Positions 16,646-26,800 of a stretch of DNA of 56,477 nucleotides are shown one piece after another. This DNA is from an uncultured bacterium. Its GTDB lineage: Bacteria > Planctomycetota > UBA1135 > GCA-002686595. Position 1 is the first letter of the stretch. The number at the start of each line of letters is the position of its first letter. The DNA lies in the NCBI GenBank assembly GCA_938083085.1, contig CALLKX010000046.1, forward strand, positions 1 to 56,477, written 5' to 3'. A program made the translations under genes and the position numbers. The notes beneath the pieces were generated by a model. The model saw only the letters and a program-made list of their open reading frames with translations. It did no database searches and was not told the origin of the DNA.

Positions 16646-18847
16646 TCAGCGCCCGCCCCGCGGCGGATCGTCCGACCCCGCTGGAAACAGCTCGGAAAGA
16701 GGCACCCGCTGGAAGGTCATGTGCGCCCGGCTGCCCTCGTAGAGGATCCCCACGGTCTCCTCGTCGATCATCGTCAGGCACGAGTATCCGGCCGACTTCC
16801 CCTCGTCCAGGAGCAGCCAGCGGTCCTTTGGCCACGACTCTCCCCCATCCTCGGAGGCCCGGATCGACATCCTACGCCGCGGCGCCGAGGCGACCGCGGG
16901 GTTCGAGAAGAGGAGGCGACCGTCGGCGACCCCGCGGAGCTCCCGCCCCACGTGGATCAGGCTGGCCATGCAAACAGGCTCGCTGAGAGCGGACCGCGAG
17001 CTCGAGTGGGTCGCCCACGTCGCGCCCTCGTCGACCGAGGTCAGGACCGCTCGGGAGCCCCCGCGGTCGTCGCGCATGTTCAGCATGAGCTCACCGTCGG
17101 CGAGCTCGACCACCGCCGCCTCCGTCGTGTCGGGACGCGCCCCCGTCCCGATGCTCCAGGTGGCCCCCCCGTCGGCGCTGACGAGCACGGTCGAGTGCGG
17201 GGTGCGCCCCTCCTCGGGGCCGAGCTGGAACTGGGCGGGGAATACCAGGCGGCCGTCCCCCATGGTGATCCCCCGGCCAGGCCCCTGGAGCAGGTAGGCC
17301 CAGGCGGGGTCCTTCACCATCGCGGTCAGGTTCCGCAGCGGGCCGAAGCTCCGCCCGTCGTCGGTGCTCGTGGCGAGCATGAGCTGTCCGGTCTCCTCGG
17401 GCGCGAGCCCCGGCCCGCTCCCCCGCCACGCGCGGTCGCCGTGGCTCCAGGCCGCCAGCACGTGAACGTGTCCGCGCTCGCGATCCACCAGCACCGCGGG
17501 GTCGCCGACCCCGTCCCCCCGCCACCTGTTCCCGTCGCTGGCGCCGCCCGCGAGCCCAGCCCCCTGGGTCATGATCACCTCCATCGGGGACCACGATCTC
17601 CCGCCGTCCACGCTCCGGGAGCACCCGACGTCGATGCGACCAGGCAGGTCACCCCACCCGCTCCAGCGGATGTCATAGACCGCGATCAACGTCCCCTTGG
17701 GCGTCGTGACCAGACCCGGGATCCGGTAGGCGCGGGAGCCCCCCGAGCCTGCGCTGCGGAGCGCGAGCCCGAGGCGTTGCGTCGCGGCGGGGCTCGGGTC
17801 CTCCACGGGGACCTCCTCACCGCTGACCACCACCGAGCGAACCCTGGCGTCCACGCGCCCGTCGAGGTCCGCGCCGGGTGACGGCGTCACAGAGATCCAG
17901 AACACGTTGCGGCCCGGCGCGAGCACCTGCTCGCCGCGGACGGTCTGCCGTCGCGCGGGGTCCTTGCCCGGCCGCCGTGCTCTGCCGAAGCGATCCCCCT
18001 CACCGAGCGCCTGGTCAGGTTGGTCGTAGGAGAGCTCGAGGCTCGCGCCGCCGTGGAAGACCTCCACGCGCTCCAGCTGATCCGCGCTGGAGGTCCCCGT
18101 CAGGTCAAAGCTGATGGACTCGAGCTCGAGCGGCTCGAGGAACCCGCGGGTCTGAACCTCCACCGCGAGGATCGGGTTCAACTCGTTGCCGACGAGGACC
18201 GGCAGGAGCGGCTGGAGCGCCCGGCACCCGACGACAGCCATGGGGCGCGCGGGCTCGAGTACCACGTCGTCGATCAGGACCCCCTTCCCCGGAGGAGACA
18301 TGCACCGGATCCGGAGCCCGTCGGCGCCCGACGGCAGCACGGCGGTGACCTCGGTGCGGAAGCCGCCGATGACCACGTCCTCCGAGGCGTCCACGAGCGC
18401 GGACCACTGCCCGCCGACGCGTGCGGCCACCGTACATTCGAAGGGGGTCGCCCGGGTCCAGCGCTCCGCCCAGAAGCCCAACCGCCCCGCGCCCCCGAGG
18501 TCCTCGAAGTCGAGCTCGATCTCGCAGCGCCTGCCCCCGGTCAGGTGCAGGCTGCGGGCGCCCGTACGCACGTGGTCGCCGTTGATCGCCGCCGCGCCCT
18601 GGGTCACCCTCCAGGTGCCCACCTCCGACTCGAGGACCGTGAAGGGCCCCGTGGCGGCCCCTTCGAAACCCTCTTCTGTTCCCTCCTCCATCGCGGAGAC
18701 TGACGCCTCCGTCAGCGCCCCAGTCGATGAGGCGCCCGGCGGGCCGGCCGGAATGATCGCAGGGGATGCGGTGGCGGTCACGGCGACCAGGCAGAGGGGC
18801 GCGGCGGCCGCCAGGGCCAGCGAGGACATCGTGCTTGGGTTCGCCAT
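16646..18847 (-). CDS. Secreted exo-alpha-sialidase (GH33, BNR/Asp-box repeats)
   Basis: A 733-residue exported glycosidase that should release terminal sialic acids from glycoconjugates. The signal peptide is at residues 1-28 (ATG 18847, MANPSTMSSL). Two accessory beta domains (~60-200 and a sialidase N-terminal BNR-associated domain ~205-345) precede the six-bladed propeller. Landmarks: the RIP Arg at R375 in AYRIPGLV; the general acid Asp in IAVYDIRW (D392); Asp boxes SVDGGRSW, STDDGRSF, SADGGATW, SVDEGATW and SEDGGESW; Glu in DTTEAAVVEL with Arg in LNMRDDRG; the nucleophile Tyr in SAGYSCL; and the final Glu in ILYEGS. All main catalytic elements look present. No sialic-acid catabolic genes are nearby, so it may serve to uncover glycans for others to use. 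Confidence 0.9.
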   Translation of the reverse strand: MANPSTMSSLALAAAAPLCLVAVTATASPAIIPAGPPGASSTGALTEASVSAMEEGTEEGFEGAATGPFTVLESEVGTWRVTQGAAAINGDHVRTGARSLHLTGGRRCEIELDFEDLGGAGRLGFWAERWTRATPFECTVAARVGGQWSALVDASEDVVIGGFRTEVTAVLPSGADGLRIRCMSPPGKGVLIDDVVLEPARPMAVVGCRALQPLLPVLVGNELNPILAVEVQTRGFLEPLELESISFDLTGTSSADQLERVEVFHGGASLELSYDQPDQALGEGDRFGRARRPGKDPARRQTVRGEQVLAPGRNVFWISVTPSPGADLDGRVDARVRSVVVSGEEVPVEDPSPAATQRLGLALRSAGSGGSRAYRIPGLVTTPKGTLIAVYDIRWSGWGDLPGRIDVGCSRSVDGGRSWSPMEVIMTQGAGLAGGASDGNRWRGDGVGDPAVLVDRERGHVHVLAAWSHGDRAWRGSGPGLAPEETGQLMLATSTDDGRSFGPLRNLTAMVKDPAWAYLLQGPGRGITMGDGRLVFPAQFQLGPEEGRTPHSTVLVSADGGATWSIGTGARPDTTEAAVVELADGELMLNMRDDRGGSRAVLTSVDEGATWATHSSSRSALSEPVCMASLIHVGRELRGVADGRLLFSNPAVASAPRRRMSIRASEDGGESWPKDRWLLLDEGKSAGYSCLTMIDEETVGILYEGSRAHMTFQRVPLSELFPAGSDDPPRGGR

Positions 18848-19191
18848 GACGTTGAGAATGCACCCGACCCTGTGAGGGCGAGGCACGTCCAGGACGGTCT
18901 CCCCGTGAGATTCCCGTGAGATTCCCGCCGCGCGCGAACGGGATCGACCCTCGCTGGGTGCGGGCTGAAGGGAGCTCGAGGGGCCTCAACGCACACTCAA
19001 GCCCGGTTCTGACCCTTGCCGGCGCCCCAGGGAACCCAGTCCCTACCAGGTGCGTCTATCTGGGACGCGACAGTCCCCAGCAGCGCCAGGCGCCTGGACC
19101 GCGTATTTTTTGGGGGCGGTTTTCCGCTCTCCTTCCAGGCAGGCAGGCCACCAGGCCCCCTGCTTCAGCAAGTCTGGCCCGATCTTCTCGC
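18848..19191. other. Divergent intergenic region between sialidase and metalloprotease genes
   Basis: 344 bases between the two divergent starts. It contains a tandem CCCGTGAGATT (18902-18912 and 18913-18923) about 55 nt upstream of the sialidase start, and an unusually T-rich stretch (GTATTTTTTGGGGG, then GGTTTTCC) around 19107-19130 that is the likeliest promoter zone for the protease gene. No RNA gene or convincing ORF is seen. Confidence 0.55.
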
Positions 19192-21156
19192 ATGCTGTCG
19201 ATTCTCACGACCCTCGCTCTCGCCGTCGCCCCTCAAGCGGTCGACCCCATCGGCAGCCTCCAGCGGCTCACCGTCCCCACCGACCCCGAGGGCACCGTCG
19301 TGATCTCGGTCGAGCTCGACGGCCAGCCCGCCGACCTCGTCCTCGAACGCCACTCGCTCCGCGCCGGAGACTTCCAGCTGCTGGTCTCCCGGCCCGACGG
19401 CTCCGTGGCCCCCATGCCGGCGCCGCGTCCGAACACCTGGCGAGGCGAGGTCCCCGGGTGGCCTGACACGATCGTGACCGCGACCATCAACCACGAGGGC
19501 CTCTCGGCGATCGTGGCCGACTACGCCACGGACCGCGAGTGGCAGATCCAGCCGGCTGCGGGCATGCCCGCCGGGACCTACTCGGTGGCGCGCTCCAGCG
19601 ACCTCCCGGTCACCGGAGGCGTGTGCGGCGTGGGCAACCAGGTCGGCTTCCAGGGCTCCAACACGGGCCCCGCCACCAGCAACCTCGGCACGGGCCTCCA
19701 GCTCTGCGAGGTCGCCTTCGACGCGGACTTCGAGTTCTACCAGCGCAACGGCAACAGCGTTCCGGCCACGATCGATGACATCGAGCGGATCATGAACCGG
19801 GTCGACACGATCTACGTGCGCGACGTGGACGTGACGATCCAGCTGACGGGCATCGTGGTGCGGAGCACCTCCGCCGACCCGTACACGACCAGCGACGCGG
19901 GTCAGCTCCTCGACCAGTTCCGCAACCACTGGAACCAGAACTTCACCGGTATCCGCCGCGACCTCGCCCACCTCTTCACCGGTCGCAACGTCAACGGCGG
20001 CACGATCGGCATCGCCTACCTCGGGGTGGTCTGCAGCCAGACCGTCGGCTACGGGCTCTCCGAGTCGCGCTTCACCAACAACCTCGTGAACCGCACCGGC
20101 CTGACCGCCCACGAGATGGGCCACAACTTCAACTCGAACCACTGCGACGGCAACGGGGACTGCCGGATCATGTGCTCAGGCCTGGGGGGCTGTAACAACG
20201 ACGTCTCGCGCTTCGGGACGGCCAGCGCCAACGGGATCCGCAACTACGCCATCAACCGCCCCTGCCTGCTCGACCTCTCGCCGCCCCTCGCCCTGCCGGT
20301 CACGGACACCTTCCCGGTGACCCAGCTCAACCGGAGCATCTGGATCAGCTTCCAGGGCACCGACATCACCAACGCGGCAGTCAACGAGCCCTCCGCCCCG
20401 TACTCGATCCGCCTCAACGCCCAGAACGCAGGGAACCTCAAGGACGATCGCCTGATCTCCAACAAGCTGCTGCTCGACGGCCTGAGCAACGCCTCCGTCT
20501 CCTTCTTCTCTCAGCACCGCGGCGTGCCCGCTGGCGGCGCCATTGAGGTGGAGATCCTCGACTCGAACAACGACTGGATCCTGCTCGAGCGGGTTGTCTC
20601 CAACGGCGTGGACGAGAGCAACTTCACCTTCCACCAGATCGCGGTGCCCGCCGGGGCCTACTTCGACGAGGCGCAGGTCCGCATCACCGCGGACGTGGAT
20701 AGCGGCAGCCAGAACTGGTTCATCGACGACTTCGAGGTGACCGACAACACCTGCGGCGGCGTGTCCAACTTCTGCTTCGGCAACCCCAACTCGGCCAGCA
20801 TCAACGGGGCGAACATCTCGATCCTCGGCTCCACCAACCTCTCCGCCAACAACCTCACGCTGCTGACCACGAGCTGCCCCATCGCGAGCTTCGGCATCTA
20901 TCTCCTCGGCGACCAGCAGACCCAGGTCTTCCTCGGGAACGGCTTCCTCTGCGTCACCGGCAACCCGCTCTATCGCCTCGGGATCGCCCAGGCCGACTTC
21001 TTCGGCACGAGCTTCCTGACGATCGACAACCAGAACCTCCCTGGGGGGCTGATGATCAGCCCGGGCGACACCTATAACGCGCAGCTGTGGTATCGCGACT
21101 CTGTCGGGGCCGGCTTCAACCTGAGCAACGGCGTCGAGATCAACTTCTGCCCCTGA
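19192..21156 (+). CDS. Secreted reprolysin-like (M12B-type) zinc metalloprotease with C-terminal surface domain
   Basis: A 654-residue exported protease. A short signal peptide (MLSILTTLALAVAPQA) leads into a propeptide-like region (~30-140: VISVELDGQPADLVLERHSL, then IVATINHEGL-type strands) typical of reprolysin propeptides. The catalytic domain (~165-350) has HEMGHNFNSNH at 307-317 with zinc ligands H307, H311, H317 and catalytic E308, and the Met-turn at M327 (CRIMCSG). A jelly-roll-like domain (~360-570) follows. The last ~130 residues (FCFGNPNS ... LWYRD ... VEINFCP) are the C-terminal domain shared with the proteins ending at 1468, 45353 and 46714. ATG 19192 was chosen because it starts directly at the signal peptide. 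A strong hairpin follows the stop. Confidence 0.92.
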   Translation: MLSILTTLALAVAPQAVDPIGSLQRLTVPTDPEGTVVISVELDGQPADLVLERHSLRAGDFQLLVSRPDGSVAPMPAPRPNTWRGEVPGWPDTIVTATINHEGLSAIVADYATDREWQIQPAAGMPAGTYSVARSSDLPVTGGVCGVGNQVGFQGSNTGPATSNLGTGLQLCEVAFDADFEFYQRNGNSVPATIDDIERIMNRVDTIYVRDVDVTIQLTGIVVRSTSADPYTTSDAGQLLDQFRNHWNQNFTGIRRDLAHLFTGRNVNGGTIGIAYLGVVCSQTVGYGLSESRFTNNLVNRTGLTAHEMGHNFNSNHCDGNGDCRIMCSGLGGCNNDVSRFGTASANGIRNYAINRPCLLDLSPPLALPVTDTFPVTQLNRSIWISFQGTDITNAAVNEPSAPYSIRLNAQNAGNLKDDRLISNKLLLDGLSNASVSFFSQHRGVPAGGAIEVEILDSNNDWILLERVVSNGVDESNFTFHQIAVPAGAYFDEAQVRITADVDSGSQNWFIDDFEVTDNTCGGVSNFCFGNPNSASINGANISILGSTNLSANNLTLLTTSCPIASFGIYLLGDQQTQVFLGNGFLCVTGNPLYRLGIAQADFFGTSFLTIDNQNLPGGLMISPGDTYNAQLWYRDSVGAGFNLSNGVEINFCP

Positions 21157-21176
21157 GCCGGGCACTGTCCCTCTCT

Positions 21177-21214
21177 CGAGAGCCCCCGCCGGACCGATCC
21201 GGCGGGGGCTCTCG
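21177..21214 (+). terminator. Strong GC-rich terminator hairpin
   Basis: A perfect 17-bp stem: 21177-21193 pairs with 21198-21214 around the loop CCGA (core AGCCCCCGCCGGA / TCCGGCGGGGGCT). It begins 20 nt after the metalloprotease stop. There is no poly-T tract, so it may act as an mRNA 3'-end stabiliser as well as a terminator. Confidence 0.8.
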
Positions 21215-21301
21215 TCGTCCGTGGCGATCCTCCCGCTGAAGGCGCCCCGGATGTGCTACATCTCTGCCGCAGCGCCTCCAGGACCGGCGCAGCCTCTCCC
21301 C

Positions 21302-21904
21302 ATGAAGAAGCTCCCCCTCCTCCTCGTCTCCCTGGCCATCGTCGCCGGGGTCGCCGCCTCCCTCGGCGGCTGCTCCTCGACCATCGAGAACCGCGACCCC
21401 TCCGGTGAACCCTTCCCCTCGGTGGAGGCCACCTCCCTGGCGGGCGAGACGGTCGAGATTCCGGAGGACTTCGCCGGCGCCCCGGTGCTGCTGCTGGTGG
21501 GCTACGTCCAGGACACTCAGTTCGACATCGACCGTTGGCTCTACGGCGCGATCGACGCGGAGCTCGAGGTCGCTCTGCGAGAGGTCCCCGCAGCACGCGG
21601 TGCGGCCGCGAGCCTCGCGAAGGGCTTCATCGACTCCGGGATGCAGCGCGGCATCCCCCGGGATGAGTGGGGCGCGGTGACGACGACCTACGGTGACGCC
21701 GCGGAGGCCATCGGCCAGTTCACTGGAACCGAGCGGCCCCGCAACGCCCGCGTCCTGCTCCTCGATTCGAACGGCATCGTGCGGTGGTTCTACGACCAGG
21801 GCTACTCGGCCATGAAGCTGAAGGGGCTGGAGGCCGCGCTGGAGGACGTCTCCGCGCCCGACACCGCGCCCGCATCCTCGGCACCTGAATCCGACGCCGA
21901 GTGA
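21302..21904 (+). CDS. Lipoprotein with possible thioredoxin-like fold
   Basis: A 200-residue lipoprotein. The signal ends at the lipobox ASLGGC (Cys near residue 24). The mature part begins FPSVEATSLAGETVEIPEDFAGAPVLLLVGYV, a beta pattern like the start of redoxin/AhpC-TSA domains, and ends with ARVLLLDSNGIVRWFYDQGYS, like the cis-Pro/beta-hairpin end of that fold. There is no CxxC motif, so if it is thioredoxin-like it lacks the redox-active pair. An ATP10-like relative is possible. The tail is Ala/Ser/Pro/Glu-rich. ATG 21302 was chosen for the signal peptide. It lies 25 nt upstream of oxyR on the same strand and may share a transcript. Confidence 0.6.
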   Translation: MKKLPLLLVSLAIVAGVAASLGGCSSTIENRDPSGEPFPSVEATSLAGETVEIPEDFAGAPVLLLVGYVQDTQFDIDRWLYGAIDAELEVALREVPAARGAAASLAKGFIDSGMQRGIPRDEWGAVTTTYGDAAEAIGQFTGTERPRNARVLLLDSNGIVRWFYDQGYSAMKLKGLEAALEDVSAPDTAPASSAPESDAE

Positions 21905-21929
21905 GGCCTCGAGCCCCCCACAAGCCACC

Positions 21930-22832
21930 ATGGAACGCCCCTCTATCCGGCAGCTCGAGTACCTCGTCGCCGTCGCGGACCACCTGAACTTCCGCGAGGC
22001 CGCCGCCTCCTGCAACGTCACCCAGCCGGCGCTCAGCACCCAGCTCCAGCAGCTCGAGGCGCTCCTCGGGGTGCAGCTGTTCGAGCGCGATACCCGCCGC
22101 GTGGTCGCCACCGCGGCTGGGCTCCAGCTCGCCGAGGAGGCGCGCGGAATCCTCTCCGCGACCGACCACTTGCTCGACTCGGCCAGGGCCGCGGGCGAGC
22201 CGCTCGTCGGAAGGCTCCGACTCGGCGTGATCCCCACCGTGGCCCCCTACATCCTGCCATCGGTGGTCCAGGCCACCAGGCGCGCGCACCCCGAGCTGGT
22301 CCTCCTCCTCCAGGAGGACCAGACGGACCGCATCGTCCAACGCCTCCACTCCGGGGAGCTCGACCTGCTGCTGCTGGCCCTCGACGTCGACCTCCGCGGG
22401 GCCGCCGAGCTGCCGCTCTTCAGCGACCCGTTCGTGCTCGCCTGCCCCGCAGGCCACCCCCTCGCCGAGGGCGGGGTGCTCGCCGAGAGCGATCTCGAAG
22501 GCGAGTCGGTCCTCCTCCTCGAGGAGGGCCACTGCCTGCGCGACCACGCCATGCCCATCTGCAAGTCAGCGGGCATGACCGAGTACGCCGACTTCCGTGC
22601 CACCAGCCTGGGGACGCTCCTCCAGATGGTCGGCGCCGGGATCGGCGTGACCCTCGTTCCGGAGATGGCCATCGCGGGCGAGCGGAACTGCAACCCTGGG
22701 GTCATCTTCCGGCACTTCGACGAGGGCGGGCCGTCGCGCTCCATCGGCGTCGCCTGGCGAAAGAGCTCCGCCCGCGAGGAGGAGTTCAGGGCGCTGGCCG
22801 AGACGATCCGCGCCGCCCACCTGGCGAGCTAG
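21930..22832 (+). CDS. oxyR: Peroxide-sensing LysR-family regulator OxyR
   Basis: A 300-residue transcription factor. The N-terminal winged helix (residues 1-60; LNFREAAASCNVTQPALSTQLQQLE split at 20) and linker helix are followed by the LysR effector domain. The redox switch is intact: C202 in EEGHCLRDHA and C211 in PICKSAG. The 9-residue spacing is the same as C199/C208 of E. coli OxyR (DGHCLRD), where peroxide drives disulfide formation and promoter activation. No katG, ahpC or dps is adjacent, so its targets lie elsewhere or include the upstream lipoprotein gene. Full length. Confidence 0.93.
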   Translation: MERPSIRQLEYLVAVADHLNFREAAASCNVTQPALSTQLQQLEALLGVQLFERDTRRVVATAAGLQLAEEARGILSATDHLLDSARAAGEPLVGRLRLGVIPTVAPYILPSVVQATRRAHPELVLLLQEDQTDRIVQRLHSGELDLLLLALDVDLRGAAELPLFSDPFVLACPAGHPLAEGGVLAESDLEGESVLLLEEGHCLRDHAMPICKSAGMTEYADFRATSLGTLLQMVGAGIGVTLVPEMAIAGERNCNPGVIFRHFDEGGPSRSIGVAWRKSSAREEEFRALAETIRAAHLAS

Positions 22833-22853
22833 ACGCGGCCGGCTCCCCTCCCC

Positions 22854-23894
22854 TCAGGGAGAGAGCGCGCCCGCGAAGTAGTAGTTGAGCCAGATGAACT
22901 GTGGCATCCAGTGGGACACCACCGCGAAGTCACCGTCCCAGAATTCGGTCCGCTGGAGGAAGGTCGCGAGCTCACGGTCGAGCACTGCCGCGACCTCCGC
23001 ATCGCCAGCTGCCCGCAGCGAGAGCGGCCAGAGGCGCGACGCGTGCACGCCGAGCAGGTGGGTCGTCCCCATGGTGACCTCCGCCGGGAGCACCTCCCGC
23101 GGGTCCAATGAGTAGGGCTCCAGAGGCGGGTCGAAGGGCACCTCGGCGTCCACGAGGTAGCCGAGCGTCGGGACCCAAAGGAACTCGAAGGACCTGGGGT
23201 CCACCGAGGTGACGAGCTGGTCTCGCCAGGGGAGGATGCGTTCATCACGCATCTGCAAGAGCCGCTCCTGGGCGCCCGGGGTGACCGGGCCCGCCGCCAT
23301 GACCTGATACCAGGTGAAGGCCCACGATGAGTAGTAGCCGATCACGCCTCGCCCCTCGATGAGGCGGTCGCCCTCGAGCTCGGGGAAGGGGGCGGCCTCG
23401 AGGAACTCCAGCAGCTGGAGCTCGGTCTCCTCCCGAAAGGCTCGGGTGGACGGCGCGACCCCGCGGTGCCGCTCAAGCTCAGCGAGGAGGCGCAGGAGCC
23501 AGCACTGACCGTAGCTGTAGGTCAGGCGGCCGCCGAGCTCGGCCCCGACGAGCCGCGCCTGCTCTTCGGCGAGGGCCTCGTCGGAGAGCCGCGCCAGGAT
23601 GCGGTCGATGCGCTCGCTATCTCCGTCCCTCCGCGCCTGGGTGAGCAGCGCCCAGTGGGCGAAGATGCAGGAGTGCCAGTCGTAAGAGCCGTCGAAGAGT
23701 GACCCGTCGGCGACCCGCATGACGAGGTTCGCGCTGGGCTCGGAGCGGTCGAGCCCGGCCTCCATCAGATCGAGGAGGCCCGGCAGGTAGGCCGAGGAGG
23801 CGGGGAGCGCGGGGGGATCCATTGGGCCCGTGGCGCTACACCCCTGGGTCCCCCAGAGGAGCGCGCCACACAGAAGGAGCCGCCACGCGCTCAC
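22854..23894 (-). CDS. DUF2891-like lipoprotein
   Basis: A 346-residue protein with a lipoprotein signal (LLWGTQGC, Cys near residue 19). The mature part is mostly alpha-helical and contains SYDWHSCIFAHWALL near residue 72, resembling the conserved FDWHSAVHGHW segment of DUF2891 proteins, plus further aromatic patches (YSYGQCWLLRLLAELE, VSHWMPQFIWLNYYF). The fold is probably an (alpha/alpha) barrel; activity is unknown. Its ATG overlaps the stop of the RND permease by 4 nt (ATGA), so it is translated as the third gene of the efflux operon, which is an unusual partner for a pump. Confidence 0.7.
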   Translation of the reverse strand: MSAWRLLLCGALLWGTQGCSATGPMDPPALPASSAYLPGLLDLMEAGLDRSEPSANLVMRVADGSLFDGSYDWHSCIFAHWALLTQARRDGDSERIDRILARLSDEALAEEQARLVGAELGGRLTYSYGQCWLLRLLAELERHRGVAPSTRAFREETELQLLEFLEAAPFPELEGDRLIEGRGVIGYYSSWAFTWYQVMAAGPVTPGAQERLLQMRDERILPWRDQLVTSVDPRSFEFLWVPTLGYLVDAEVPFDPPLEPYSLDPREVLPAEVTMGTTHLLGVHASRLWPLSLRAAGDAEVAAVLDRELATFLQRTEFWDGDFAVVSHWMPQFIWLNYYFAGALSP

Positions 23895-26800
23895 TGCCCC
23901 GTCGCGACGCTGCCTTCCTCGTCTCCACCGTCACCCTGGTCTGAGCCGCCTTCCAGAGAGCCGCTCTCCTTGGGGGCAACCGCATCTCCGGAGCTCACGT
24001 TGCCGCCGCCGAAGCGCTCGGCGAGGCCCTGAATCATGCGGTAGAGCGAAGGCGTCAGCACCAGCCCGAGGATGGTGGCGAGGATCATCCCGAAGAACAC
24101 CGTCACGCCCAGGGCGACGCGCGAGCCCGCGCCCGCGCCTGTGGCCAGGACCAGCGGGGCCGTGCCGAAGACGAACGAGACGACCGTCATGAGGATGGGT
24201 CGGAAGCGCAGGCGCGAGGCCTCGATCGCCGCGTCCACCACGCCGAGGCCTGACTCGCGCTGCTCCTTCGCGAACTCCACGATCAGGATCGCGTTCTTCG
24301 AGATGAGCGCGATCAGCAGGACGATGCCGATCTGGGTGTAGACGTTGTTGCCGAAGGGCGTGAGCATCGTCCCTAGCGCCGCACCCAGCAGGCCCAGGGG
24401 GACCGCCAGGATGATCGCCAGGGGGAGCATCCAGGACTCGTACTGCGCGGCGAGCACCAGGAAGACCAGGAAGATCGCGAGGAGGAAGATCGAGCCGGCT
24501 CCGCCGGCCGCCACCTTCTCCTGATACGACAGGCCGTTCCAGGCGATCCCGAAGTTGGGGCCCGGTAGGACCTGGTCCTTGACCCCTTCGATGATGTCCA
24601 GCGACTGGCCCGAGCTGGTCCCCGGCGCGGCGCTGCCCTTGATCGAGGCGCTCGGATAGAGGTTGAAGCGGACGATCGAAGCGGGACCGACGCGGTCCTC
24701 CACCGTGGCCACGGAGGCCATCGGGATGATCCGCCCGTCGCTCGTGCCCATGCGGAGCTTGCCGATGTCCGAGGGGACCGAGCGGCTGTCGGCCTCCCCC
24801 TGCAGGTTGACCTGGTAGGTCCGCCCAAACTCGTTGAAGTCGTTGGCGTAGGCCGATCCCAGGTAGGTCTGCAGCGTGCTGAAGACCGTCTGCAGCGAGA
24901 TCCCCATCTGCTTGACCTTGTCCCGGTCCACGTCGACGTAGAGCTGGGGCACCGAGGCGCGCAGACTCGAGTTGACCCGCATCAGGGTCGGCTGCTGATT
25001 GCCGCCGGCGACCAACGCGTCGGCTGCCTTGGACAGGTTGGCGATGCCGCCGCCCGAGCGATCCTGCAGCTGCATGTCGAAGCCACCGACCAGGCCCACG
25101 CCCGGAATCGAGGGCACCGGGAAGGCGAAGATCTGGGCGTCAGGGATCTGGTGGAAGCTGGCCATGAGGCCGGTAATGATCCCGCGCAGGCCGGTTTCCG
25201 GCGTCGTGCGCTCATCCCAGGGGTCGAGCGTCACGATGAAGCTCACCGTGGACGAGCTCGCGGCGCCGTCGATCAGCGAGTAGCCGATCAGCGCCACGCT
25301 CGCGTCGACGCCGGGGGTCTTGCTCAGGACGGCGTCCACCTTCTGGCCCACCGCGCGGGTCCGCTCCTTCGACGCGGCGTCGGGCAGCTGCGCGGAGACG
25401 ATCAGGTAGCCCATGTCCTCCTGGGGCACGAAGCCCGTGGGGAGCTGCGAGAAGGTGTAGCCCCCTGCGAAGACCACGCTCAGGAAGACCACAAGGCTGA
25501 TGGCGAACTTACGCACGGCCACGCCGACCACGCCGACGTAGCCCTTGGTCGTGAGTCCGAGGAGCCAGTTGAACCCGCGGTAGAAGAAGTTCTTCTTCTG
25601 CTTCGCCGGCCGCATGAGGATCGCGCACAGGGCGGGGCTCAGGCTCAGCGCGTTGATCGAGCTGAAGACCGTGGCCGCGGAGATCGTCAGGCCGAACTGC
25701 TTGAACATCACCCCGACGAGGCCGGGCATGAAGGACGTCGGGACGAACACCGCGAGCAGTACGAGCGTCGTAGCGACGATCGGCCCGGTGACCTCCTCCA
25801 TCGCCTTGAGCGCCGCGTCCTTGGAGGAGAGCCCGCTGTCGATGTTTCGCGCCACGTTCTCCACCACCACGATCGCGTCGTCGACGACGATGCCGATCGC
25901 CAGCACGATCCCGAACAAGGAGAGCGTGTTCAGGGAGAAGCCCAGCGCGGACATGACCGCGAAGGTGCCGATCAGCGAGACGGGGATCGTCACGGCCGGG
26001 ATCAGGGTGGCCCGGAAGTCCTGCAGGAAGATGAGGACCGTGAGGATGACCAGCACCGCCGCAATGAAGAGCGTGCTGATGATCTCCTTGATCGACGCGC
26101 GGACGACGTCCGCCGCGTCGTAGGTCACCTGGGCGCTGAGGTCGTCCGGGAAGCTGGCCCGGGTGGTCTCGATGAGCTCGGACACCTGGTCCGAGATCTG
26201 GATGAGGTTGGCGCCCGGGAGCTGATAGATCGCGATGTTCGCCGCGGGGCGACCGTTCAGGGACGAGCCCATCACGTAGTTCTTCGCTCCGAGCTCCACC
26301 CGCGCGATGTCTCCCACGCGCAGCACACGGCCGTCCTTGCCCGTGCGGACGACGATGTTCTCGAACTCCGAGACGGTCTTGAGGCGCCCCTTGGTGGAGA
26401 CGGTGTAGGTGAACTCGGTCCCGGCCGGCGCCGGGTCCTCGCCGATCTTGCCGGCCGCCACCTGCACGTTCTGTTCCTGGATCGCCGCGAGGACGTCATT
26501 GGGCGTGAGCCTCCGAGCGTCGAGCTCGAAGGGGTCGAGCCACAGGCGCATCGAGTAGTCCGACGCGCCGAAGATCTGCGCGTCCCCCACCCCGTAGATA
26601 CGCTTCAGCTCATCTCGCAGGTTGAGCGAGGCCCAGTTCGCCAGGTAGACGTCGTCCAGGCTCCCGCCTGGCGAGTACACCGAGATCATCTGGGCGAAGT
26701 CCGGCATCTTCTTGTTCGTCGTGATGCCGAGCCGGCGAACGTCCTCGGGGAGGCTGGGCTCCGCCGAGGAGACGCGGTTCTGCACCTGGACGGACGCGAT

